DNA of 64,000 nt, taken from contig NW_009799104.1 in NCBI RefSeq assembly GCF_000213175.1, positions 3,816,876 to 3,880,875 of the forward strand, written 5' to 3'. Every line of letters begins with the position of its first letter. Within the stretch, counting starts at the first letter, position 1. Made by a program: the position numbers and the translations under genes. This document shows, piece by piece, positions 23,385-32,794 of the stretch. The notes under the pieces were generated by a model, which was given only the letters and a program-made list of their open reading frames with translations, was not told the DNA's origin and ran no database searches. This stretch comes from Neurospora tetrasperma FGSC 2508. Lineage: Eukaryota; Ascomycota; Sordariomycetes; Sordariales; Sordariaceae.

Positions 23385-26300
23385 TGGTACATCTACCTGT
23401 ATGTACACGATCCAATCGAACTGTCCCAAAGCGATAAGGGAAACACGGTGTAGTTCGTATTCGGGTATGGTAGTAAAGTACCAGCTCGTGTAAGTATATA
23501 GAGATTTGAGTTGGAGTGTCGCGTCAGTGCGAGTGAGTACCGGCCCCACTAGTAACCAAAATCTCCACCGGTAATTCTGGTGAAATATGACAACTCCCGT
23601 GCAGTGCGTCGCTGGTAAGAAACGTATTGTCGTTACGCCGTTCTGTCGTAACCTTTTGCGGTCTGGATGGTGTGTCCAGGTGCTGTCAGGGTTAGGAGGG
23701 TGTCCTGATAAAAGCGTCTCAGAGCAACCTGAGAAAAAAAATGCGAAAGCGAGATGGAGAATGGGATAAAATGGGTGTGGATGGCGTGGGAGCCCGCGAG
23801 CGCCAAGTTTCTGGAGAGAAAGGAGGTGACGAGCGGACGAACTGATGTGGGTGGGTGGAGATCCATGGAAGTGTGGGACGTGCACCCCGGAAACCACCAC
23901 TGAAAAGAACATCGATCCGAATCCGAAAGCCAGGGCCGGGGCCAGGGTTGGGGCCGGGGCTGGGCTAGCAGCTCACTGTGTCTGTATTAAGGTATAAATA
24001 GGTAAGTAGTAAAGGTAGTAGTATGTTTCGTTCAGACCACTTACTCACTTGAGCCTCTCACCTCTCCGCGAGGCGAGCACCTGGTTGGGTGCTGGTGGTT
24101 GTTGTGAAAGGTAGCGTCTACTCCAAAGGGGAATGAATATTGGATGGGGAGTGCGCATGATCAAGAGATCAGATGGATGCTTGAATAATACTCAAAACCC
24201 TCATAAACATTAAAGTCAATAATGATTGTCGTGATGGACATGGACGGGAATCGACGGGCCAAGAAGCACGAGCTCGACCGGGAAAATGGCTTGTAAGAGA
24301 AAGGGGCACCACGGGTCAGATGAATAAATAATAGCGGCAAGAGATGGATGATGACCAAGCAGTCTCGCTGTCTTGATGCTCCCAGATCCGTCGCTGTTCA
24401 TGTCACATAATGTCTAGGTACCTAGCGATTAGTAACGACAGAGTGCATTCTGTGTCAAGTTCCTACCGAAGAGGGGCACATTATCTTGCTCCTTGAGGTA
24501 CCCGGATTCGTCCGTGATGCCTCTTCGTTTTGTCCAATTTGTCTGGATCCTACCGGACTACTCAATGAATATATTCCAATTGGCAAGGGGCACGCAGTCT
24601 CTCTTTGGGATGTCAGTTGCGATGAGGCCTTGTAACATACGTGTAACATACGGATATGGCAAATGTCGCTTGTCGACGGCTGGTTGTAAGGAACCACCGG
24701 GCTACTGTCCCGCACCTACCCCAACTGAGTTGAATATATTTTCAAAAGTGCGGGAAGGTCGCAGCTGAAACTACCTACGCAATGCAGTGTCGGGAAGTAG
24801 GTAAGGGACGTACCAGGCGGGAATACTGCTCCCCTCATTGGCGCAGTGGTGCCGCGAACTTGAACCGCCCTGCATTTGACCTTCCAGATCGGATGGTTCA
24901 ATTCAATGCCATGCACATCTCCATGCCCCGTGCTTTCCTTGCAGTTTTTTTCTCTCTCATACATGGACTCCTCTCTCGGATGCGGACTTGCTGCGATGTC
25001 GATGCCGGCCCGTTCCACTGCAGTCGCCAAGACACCTGGCGTCATCATACCTACCTCTACATAGGTACCTCTAGTAGTAGTTTCTTCCTGAATTCGCCCG
25101 TTGTCATTGCCTTGGCCCGTCAACGGACCACTGGATGAGCCCGAATGCGGATAACGGACAATTGCAGGCGTACCTCTAGTATGCGACCCGAATGACACAG
25201 ATTCCCAGCACTCCCTAGAGGTACCTATGATACTCATCGGTTAGGTGCACCTGCCAGAGCCATGTAGGGCCTCCTTTGGGGGCCCGCTTATTACAGCCTC
25301 AGCCAACCGAAGAGGGACCTGAAGGGACGAGGCGGGAGAGTTGGTTGGCTGAATGGCGAAGCGAATCCACCTAACCGACGAGTACATTACATGTACCTAC
25401 CTTAGCTCGTGCCCAAGGTGCTTACAGTACCTAGGTACCTTCTGCCTACCCCTCTACACTGCACTCTGCCCCTACCCCTCGCTACCGCATACTAGGATTC
25501 CAGGATATCAGAATCTACTTATCTGCCCGTTAGCATACTGTACGAATATGTGCTTTTTATGCCTGATGAAAAGAGTTGGGTGGGGGTGACAGCATTGGTA
25601 AGAGCCCGGAGCACTGTAAATTCGATTCCTTCTGGTGCCCTGTCTTTTCTACCCACTTTCTCAAGAGAGCTGGAGGGTGGGGACATTCAGAATCGCCGTC
25701 TTGCATAGAAATTCTGCCGTGATGGGCATAAATATTGCATTATGCTTGCAGACCATGTCTGATTTCCTGGGATCCTAAAACCCAACGCCCCGAATATAGG
25801 TATGCGGCATACTATGTACATGAACCCAGGGGCACGCTCCTGGACGGATCACGGACCATATCGCTCACTCAGCCCCAAGAGATCTACCTATCTTACTCAG
25901 TCTCAAACTGCATGTAACCCAACGTTTGCTGATGTTTATCGGCAATTGCTCACCGGCATCGTGTGAGGCTTGGTGCAAGTGCCGACACTGGTAAAACCTC
26001 CCTTCTAGATTTCGATCTGGACACGCATGGGGCGCTTTCGCGCTGCTAAGGACTACATCTCTCGAAGGAAGGGGTTGGCGGCTGGGGCTTGGAGGCACGG
26101 TACGGATACACCGACCGACATATATCGATCTTAGAAATGATGTCAGATTTCGGTGACGCCCGACTAAGTTAAACCCGCCCTCACCATGGGTTTTGGCGGG
26201 GACGTGGCCGCTGGACCAGTCCAGGTCTGTTTACTCAGTAGCTCACATCAAGACGAACTGGTGGGAGAGGAAAAAAAAAAGAAAAAAAGTGTCATGGCAA

Positions 26301-26604
26301 GTGAAAATGAATCATAGTGAACCAAAACGGTTCTACCTTCCGTCAGTAAAGTAGGTAATCACAAGGATCATACAGCCAAGACACCGAAGAGCGAATCAAT
26401 TTCAAAACCGAATGCGAATGCGAGCGTTTCACTAGACTTGCCATTCCGTCTACACTACAGATTGCTACAAGGATGAATTTTAGCGCACTTACAATCGACC
26501 ATCCATCATGTACACTAGATCCGTAGCACAACGTCGAGCGGTTCAAAGCAAACTGACTAGAATCAAAATAAACAAAAGCTGCCAAGATGAGGACCAGAAC
26601 CACA

Positions 26605-26644
26605 GAAGAAAAAAAAAAGAAAAAAAAAGTGGGGGGGGGGGGGG
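26605..26644. repeat. Homopurine tract with G14
   Basis: An A-rich stretch interrupted by single G residues runs into GT and then 14 consecutive G (26631-26644). The tract could form unusual structure and is error-prone in sequencing, so its length should be treated as approximate. Confidence 0.8.
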
Positions 26645-27315
26645 AATACATACTACCTTGACTTCAGGCAAAGTTCTTGATATCATCATCAATGGGCATA
26701 GGAGTTATGCAGCAACCACCTTACGCCGGAACGATGGCAAGAGAAAGCCCTACTACTGACTGCCTACGTGTCGGTATGAGTCCGAATCTTTGGATCAAGG
26801 CAAATGTAACCGTCGATTTTACATGGGATTCAAGGCAATGATGGAAGAAGGAAGCCCTTTCGCCGACTACTGCCTGCCTCTATGTTGTCCGAGTCTTCGG
26901 ATGGATACATCATGCTCCCAGGCAGTCAGCCGGCGATTTGGTCATGTTTCACAATCTTCCACTTCCACCACTCGCACAATGACTCAAGATGCCGTGGAAG
27001 GAACCCTGGAACATGGTGGTATCCATCCATTGATTCCGGGATGATTTTGCGACCATCGGTTTGGCCCAGTGATATGTAGAGAAAACCGAGACCGAACAAC
27101 CCCAGAGACACTAGTCGACGGGCCCTGGTGTCGTGTCGGAATGATCGTCATTGCCAATCCTGGGTCTCCCCCACCAAAAATGGACCCTCAATTGCGGCCT
27201 CTTGGAATAACACCGCTAAGGCGGGAGGTCGTTCGTTCGACTGGAGTTGTTTCCGTTTGAGGCGTCAAGATTGCACAGGGCATAGATTCAATCGAATCAA
27301 GGACTGGGTGTGGTG

Positions 27316-27322
27316 TATATAG
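27316..27322 (+). promoter_or_regulatory. TATA-like box of second P450 gene
   Basis: TATATAG lies 172 bp upstream of the chosen ATG, followed by a pyrimidine-rich stretch (27361-27410) suited to transcription initiation. This also argues that the in-frame ATG at 27377 lies in the leader. Confidence 0.45.
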
Positions 27323-27487
27323 AGCGCGATCTCCCACTCGGTCTGTAGGCTAAGAAGCAGTCAGTCATTCTCTCTCATGCTCTCACCACTGCTCCCATCG
27401 AGCATCTGCTACCTTCACGTTACCTACTACACCAACGCCCTTGAAGTGAGATCAAGAGAGCTACCAGGCTCAGCGACAATAGCCATC

Positions 27488-29334
27488 ATGGCCCTCACCC
27501 AACTGGCGCACTCGGCGTCAGCACTCCTCCCACTTGTGCTGCCCTCCATTGCAGCCATTCTGGCCTTCGCCGTCTTCCAGCGCTTCTTCGCGCCGAATCC
27601 GCTGTCCAACCTCCCGATCGTCGGCGAAGAGTACCATGGGTACGAGAAGAAGAGGCAGGCGTATCTAACCAAAGCAAAGGATCTTTATCTTGAGGGATAT
27701 ACCAAGGTTTGTCTCACCCTCGGATGTGGATGTACTGGCAAGAGATGAGGTGAATCGGGCAACGAAAAGCAACAAATATGGACGCGGAAGAGAAAAGAAA
27801 AACAACTGAAGGATGCTAACATTGGCAAAAATACGCAGTTCAAACATGGTCTCTTCCGCATCGTGACTCCCAACGCGGGCAACGTTATTGTCGTTTCCCC
27901 GAACTTCTTGGACGAGCTGAAGAAGTTGCCAGATGATGTGCTGAGCTTTGATGCTGCTAATGATGATGTGAGTTTTCTTCTCTTTTTTTTTTTCCGTCTC
28001 ATCCAACATGTGCATCCTTCCGTCTTCCTTCCAGTTCTTCTGCCCCCCACATGGATCTTTTTCTCCTCGCGTTTCGTCCGACGAATGCTAAGCCGTCTTA
28101 GAGCATGCACACCAAATACACCTTGATCCCGACCCACGAACCTATTATCCCGCACACCGTCAAGACCTCGCTCACGCCCTCGCTCCCTCGCCTCAACCCA
28201 CAGTTATCCGAAGAGGTGCAAATCGCCTTCTCGCAGGAAATTGCCCCCCTCATGTCTAGCTCTCCGTCCGACTGGGCCCCCATCAACATCAACTCCAAGC
28301 TCCTGCGCATCGTCGCCAAAGTGTCCGGGCGCGTCTTCATCGGCCCCGAGTTATGTCACGATGAGCGCTACTTAGAGGCCGCCGTGGGTTATACCGTCAG
28401 CGTGATGGAGGCGCAGAGGGCCGTGGAGAGGATGAATCCCTGGGTCAGGCCCATTGCCGCGTGGCGGTTGCAGGAGGTTCGGAAGTTGGCGCAGATGGAG
28501 CGGGATGCCACGGCTTTCTTGAGGCCTGTCGTCGAGGCCCGCAGGGAGAAGCAAAGAAAGGGGGAAGAGAAGGACAACGACATGCTGCAGTGGTTGATGG
28601 ATTCAGCGGATCAGGGACAAGGGAAGCAACACGGCAAGTGGGGGGAGGACACGACCACAACGAGAAAGTTGGCCAGGTTGCAGCTCGCTATCAGCTTCGC
28701 TGCCATCCATACTACCACGTTGGTGACGACGCACGCGGTTTACAGCCTTGCCGCGGACCCCAAGTTGCAAGCCACGCTGCGTGAAGAGATCCAGTCGGTC
28801 CTCCAAGAACACAAGGGCGTGTTCAACACCTCGGCCCTGCAGGCCATGAAGAAGACGGATTCCTTCCTCAAGGAGACGATGCGCTTCCATCCTCTGGGAC
28901 AGACCTCCTTCAGCCGCAAGGTGCTCAGGACCTTTGCTCTCTCCAACGGACAAGTCATCCCCAAGGGATCGACCATCGAAGTCCCCAACTACGCTGTCTC
29001 GCGGGATCCCGAAGCGTATTCCCACCCGGATGTGTTTGATCCGTTGAGGTTCTATAACCTCAGAAACGAGGCTAGGGAGAAGGGGGAGGCCGAACAGGCG
29101 GCGTCGGGCCAGTTTGTGAGCATCAACAAGGAGTTTTTGACATTCGGATATGGACGGCATGCCTGCCCTGGAAGGTTCTTTGCGGCAAATGAAATCAAGA
29201 TGATTTTGGCGAACCTGGTGATGACGTATGAGATGGGACTGGTGGAGGGAGAGACGGAGAGGTATAGGGACTGGGATATTGCGGCGGGAACCATTCCAGA
29301 TCCGACAAAGGATGTAATGTTTAGAAAGCTGTAG
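27488..29334 (+). CDS. Cytochrome P450, membrane-anchored, CYP503/kaurene-oxidase-like
   Basis: A haem-thiolate monooxygenase of the microsomal fungal class. Three exons (27488-27706, 27839-27967, 28102-29334), all phase 0, give 526 aa. Residues ~8-32 (SALLPLVLPSIAAILAFAVF) form the N-terminal ER anchor, followed by the proline hinge PNPLSNLPIVG. The I-helix reads FAAIHTTTLVTT, the variant seen in gibberellin-type and related fungal P450s. ExxR is in LKETMRFHP, the PERF-type motif is DPLRFY and the haem loop is FGYGRHACPG with ligand C471. The substrate is unknown; terpene or polyketide tailoring is typical of relatives. An upstream in-frame ATG (27377) would add 37 residues before the anchor; the ATG at 27488 has the better context. 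The neighbour on the right is the converging YwbE-domain gene, 102 bp away. Confidence 0.88.
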
Positions 29335-29436
29335 GGGTCCGGGATGGTGTAGCTGTCCGTCCGTTCGTCCCTAGAGTAGAGGTAGGTGAAAGTTTCATAA
29401 TATTGAGAATTGTTGTAACCTCCCGATAGTCCCTCC

Positions 29437-29534
29437 TCATTCACCAAAGTGAGCAGCTACATGATGAGCAACCGCCGTGGCATCACCCCGGAAATCGGCA
29501 CATACCGGGCATACCGATTCCTCTTCCGGTTCAA

Positions 29535-29570
<36 letters not shown>

Positions 29571-29985
29571 ACGGCATAGGATCGGATACGGTAGAAGCCT
29601 GACCAGCTCCACCTCTTCTTCCTTTGGTCTTGGCCGGCTTGATATACGCATCCAGACCGAACTGCTGCGCCGGGGGAGGTTGGGAATGTCCGCCACGGTC
29701 TGGACGTGAACCGCCACGGTGATGGGGCTGGCGTGATGGAGAGTCAAAGGTGGCATTGAAGGATTCCATGTCGGCGCTTCCACTGTCCGGGTTGCTGTTC
29801 ATGGATTGCACGCGGCCAACTCGTCCATCAGTGAGCCGGACTTTGATGCCGCGGGGATGGTTTCCTTTGGTGAGCACATCCTGGATGGTGCCGGATACGG
29901 TGCGGCCGGTGGGCTGGTCGACTTTGAGTACGATGTTGACTCCGGCACCGGGGATGACTTGTCGCGTTGTTGGTACTAGGGGCAT
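29437..29985 (-). CDS. YwbE (DUF2196) domain protein with C-terminal zinc finger
   Basis: A single-exon 182-aa protein of unknown function. Residues ~8-60 match the YwbE/DUF2196 family: VIPGAGVNIVLKVDQ, TVSGTIQDVLTKGNHPRGIKV and RVGRVQ. This is a small beta-rich domain found mostly in bacteria and fungi. The middle is Gly/Arg/Ser-rich. A poly-Thr run encoded by the triplet repeat at 29535-29570 leads to the C-terminus, where C-x2-C and H-x3-H (VCPVCADF ... AHHVAAHFGE) form a UBZ-like or C2H2-type zinc finger. The basic Arg/Gly segment plus small domains suggests nucleic-acid or ubiquitin binding, as inference only. It diverges from the DUF423 gene across 345 bp. Confidence 0.78.
29535..29570. 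repeat. (TAG)12 triplet microsatellite within a coding sequence
   Basis: Twelve perfect TAG units on the plus strand read as ACT codons (poly-Thr) on the minus strand within the YwbE-domain protein. The repeat length is expected to vary between strains without breaking the frame. Confidence 0.92.
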
Positions 29986-30330
29986 GTTTGGGGTTCGATG
30001 TGATGACAGGAAGCAAGGGAAGTGAAATGCGTTGGTCGTTCGCCCTTTCAGTGATGGCTTCCATTCAGTGATGGTGACGGCGGGGATGCCTGGTGAGAGA
30101 AGGGGGGGGGGGCAGTGGTTGAGTGGGGAACTTGGTACAGGACCAGGTACCTAAGCTTGGCGGTGCACGTGCGTGATCACGTCACTCCTCCTCCCCTTGT
30201 CACTTCTTCAAACCTTGGCGACATCCCTCCCCTCCATCGGCCGTCGCAGTCCACCGAACCCCGAAGCACTCCACTTGTCCACTCAACTCCATTGTTGCAA
30301 TTAGTTGCTTGAATTCGTGATACCATCTCC
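29986..30330. promoter_or_regulatory. Bidirectional promoter region, YwbE gene / DUF423 gene
   Basis: Only 345 bp separate the two divergent start codons, so both promoters must lie here. A short G run sits at about 30104-30112 and a CACGTG-like GCACGTGCGTGATCACGT patch near 30162-30182. No clear TATA box is seen for either gene. Confidence 0.5.
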
Positions 30331-30884
30331 ATGTCTGCAAACCAAGCCCATCACGATCCCGAATCCGAACCTGCCAGTGAAACCACCACTCTCCTCCCCA
30401 CTGATCACCATTCTCCCGATCCAGAAAACACCCCCAAAATGAGCACCTCCCTCTTCTGGAAAGTCGGTGCCATCTACGGCGCCGCCGCCGTCGGTCTTGG
30501 CGCCTTTGGTGCTCACGGGCTCAAGAAGCGCATTTCTGATCCCAACAAGATTGCCAGTTGGTCGACGGCTGCTCACTACCAGGTACGACAACTTACTTGC
30601 TCAAACTCCTTCTTCCCTCATCCGGCATGCTCATGAGACTCAATGTGTAGCTGGTCCACTCGGCCGTCATCCTCGTCGCGAGTCATCACCCCGTCGCTTC
30701 CGCCCTCTTCACCGCAGGCATGACCATGTTCAGCGGCAGCATCTATGCTTTGACCCTCGATACCGAGCGCTTCAGGTTCTTGGGTCCTGTGACACCAGTC
30801 GGAGGTCTGTTTCTGATTGCGGGCTGGTTGGCGCTGGCTTTTGCGTCCAAGGGGAGTGCCGTCGCTAGGTTCCCTCGTTTCTAG
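30331..30884 (+). CDS. DUF423/TMEM256-like small membrane protein
   Basis: Two exons (30331-30582, 30651-30884; intron 68 nt) give 161 aa. The N-terminal ~40 residues are polar and acidic, unlike the short bacterial forms. The DUF423 core follows, with several hydrophobic segments: LFWKVGAIYGAAAVGLGAFGAHG, which carries the family's GAFGAHGL signature, then LVHSAVILVASHH, FTAGMTMFSGSIYAL and VGGLFLIAGWLALAF. The function of the family is not established. An internal Met at codon 37 (MSTSLF) starts the conserved part and could be an alternative initiator. Confidence 0.85.
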
Positions 30885-31807
30885 AGGTACCTATCTACCT
30901 CAATTGTGGATGGGCAAAAATGATGGATGAGACTCCGCTCAAAAAGCACTAGGAGCATGAGGACCAGCAAAGGTCTGTGTAACATCAAATGTACCTATTT
31001 TTCTTGAGAGCAATACCCAACTCGATATTCATGGTGAAGGAGGTGAACACCAGCAGGCTCGGATGCATCGGCGAAAGCATGCAACAGCGTGGAACAGCAA
31101 ATGTATGAGAATCGGGTACAGCAGTGGAGGAGGTGGTTGCCAGTTCCGGTCTACCGGAAGCTGCGTTCGTCTACCGGAAAGGGTGGGTTATAGACCGTAA
31201 TACGCATCGTCACCATTCAGCTGGTTACCTACCTTATTCTCTTCCTCTGCGGGTTCGTTCTTGCCTGGTGAACAGCCTCATCAAGGACGCGGAACATGGC
31301 TGCTTCAGTTTTGTCTTCACGTCACCGGCCGTTGACAAACACTTTCTTTGGGTTAGGGTTCGCATCGGCCTTTTCCTCCCCTGCGATTATGTCATCTTGG
31401 GGCTGGCCACATTCACAATGTCCTGACCCCCTTTTGGCTGTCAACAATCCCGTTTGTCGGTGATGAATCACCACAACGGGACCTTATCCCACGATGCCTT
31501 CACTCTTTGTGTTACGTGATACGTCTTGTGTAGCATTGATGGCAATCATGGCATCCTATTCACTAGCCTTGCCAATTGTGAACTGTCTAATTGCCTCACC
31601 TTTTTGAGGAATGAATCGATCTACCCGCCAGCTCATCAGCGATTGTCGACCCCCTCCCCTCATTTCCCCAAATTCCCCTCACTTTGCAATCTGCCTCGAA
31701 ACACCAACACCGGCACAACATCAACAGCATCACACACCCCCATCACGACATCACCAACCAGTCATTGTCCCTGCACTTACCTTGTCCGGATATCAGATTA
31801 CGGCGAT
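30885..31807. other. Intergenic, upstream of NmrA-like gene
   Basis: This is the 3' flank of the DUF423 gene and the promoter of the NmrA-like gene. It contains a palindromic CCG-N6-CGG site at 31144-31159. A frame open from 31526 into the next gene has leader-like composition (Pro/Thr/Ser/His) and is not counted as coding. Confidence 0.5.
31144..31159. promoter_or_regulatory. Palindromic CCG-N6-CGG site
   Basis: TTCCGGTCTACCGGAA is a perfect palindrome apart from its CT centre. CCG triplets in everted orientation separated by 6 bp are the site class bound by dimeric Zn2Cys6 factors. A second half-site, TCTACCGGAAA, follows at about 31170-31180. It lies ~650 bp upstream of the NmrA-like gene. 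Function is inferred only. Confidence 0.35.
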
Positions 31808-32794
31808 ATGTCTTCGGAAACCCCGATAAAAAATGTCACCCTCGTCGGTGCCTCCGGCAACCTGGGCCGCGTCCTTCTTTCCCACCTCCTCAAAACCAAT
31901 CTGCACATCACCATTCTCCAACGCGCCTCCTCCAAATCCACCTACCCCTCCCATCCCAACCTCACCATCACCACCGCCCCTTCCTGGTCCGTCCCCGAAC
32001 TCACTCTGGCCCTCCACGGTCAACACGCCGTAATTGCCGCCTTCCCCCTCCGCGACCTCCCAGCCCATCTCACCCTCGCCGCAGCGGCCTACGCCTCCGG
32101 CACAGTAACCCGTTTCATCCCGGCCGACTACGGCAGCGTAGATGCCCGAAGCAAAAGAGCGCAGGATCTTGTACCCTTGTTCGGCAAGAAGGTGCAGGTT
32201 CGCGAGACACTGGAGATGTTGAGCGAGGTCAGCGGAGGCCGTCTAAGCTGGACCAGTCTGGTCAACGGCCACTTTTTCGACTGGGGCTTGACCAACGGAT
32301 TCCTGCATTTCTATCCGTTCGGACAGCCTCCGAGGGCGCATATCCTCGGCTCCGGGAACGAAAAGAGCTCCCAGGCGACGCTGGGGCAGGTGTCAAAGGC
32401 CGTGGTGAGTATTTTGACGGGTGACGCTGGACATCTCGAGAAGACGAGGAACAAAGTCCTCATGTTGCAGTCGTTCCTCGTCTCTCAGAATGAGGTTGTG
32501 GATGTGCTGGAAAAGGTGACGGGCAACAAGTACGAAAGGCAGTATGTCGATACGGAGGAATATATCAACGAGAGGAAGAGGGTGGCGGATGCAGGGGGGG
32601 AGGGGGCAGGAGAGGCAATTGAGGATCTGGTCTTTGCGCTGGGGGTGGTGGAAGGGGATTGGACGAACCGGCAGGAGTATGCGATGGGGCTGTTGGGCTT
32701 GGAGGAGGAGGATTTGGAGGCGGTGGTCAGGAAGGCGCTGGAGGAGACTGAGGAGGGGAGGAAGTTGTTGGCTGGGAGCGGAAACTACCTGTAG
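31808..32794 (+). CDS. NmrA-like/isoflavone-reductase-type NAD(P)-binding oxidoreductase
   Basis: A single-exon 328-aa protein of the atypical short-chain dehydrogenase group (NmrA/isoflavone reductase-like). The N-terminal Rossmann motif VGASGNLGRVLL has the GxxGxxG spacing used to bind NAD(P). Then come a second strand ending ILQRASS, the segment VTRFIPADYGS seen in this family, and a substrate-side FDWGLTNGFLHFYPFG. The C-terminal part is helical and Glu-rich. Members include CipA-like oxidoreductases and redox-sensing regulators, so an enzyme or an NADP sensor are both possible. The start at 31808 is chosen because it directly precedes the Rossmann fold. The next gene on the same strand is the carboxylic acid reductase-type enzyme, 3.6 kb away. 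Confidence 0.87.
   Translation: MSSETPIKNVTLVGASGNLGRVLLSHLLKTNLHITILQRASSKSTYPSHPNLTITTAPSWSVPELTLALHGQHAVIAAFPLRDLPAHLTLAAAAYASGTVTRFIPADYGSVDARSKRAQDLVPLFGKKVQVRETLEMLSEVSGGRLSWTSLVNGHFFDWGLTNGFLHFYPFGQPPRAHILGSGNEKSSQATLGQVSKAVVSILTGDAGHLEKTRNKVLMLQSFLVSQNEVVDVLEKVTGNKYERQYVDTEEYINERKRVADAGGEGAGEAIEDLVFALGVVEGDWTNRQEYAMGLLGLEEEDLEAVVRKALEETEEGRKLLAGSGNYL

Larger units (their letters stand above)
23385..27487. other. 4.1-kb divergent intergenic region
   Basis: This holds the promoters of the regulator (leftward) and the second P450 (rightward). No supported gene is seen. TAGGTA/TACCTA and CTCTAG motifs are frequent between 25040 and 25440. A short tRNA-like patch lies around 25570-25640 (see findings), and a purine/poly-G tract lies at 26605-26644. 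Confidence 0.5.

Noticed and set aside
31350-31362. Short interstitial TTAGGG-like sequence (GGGTTAGGGTT)
   Set aside because: Only about two units; could be a telobox-type motif or chance, far too short to indicate a fused chromosome end.
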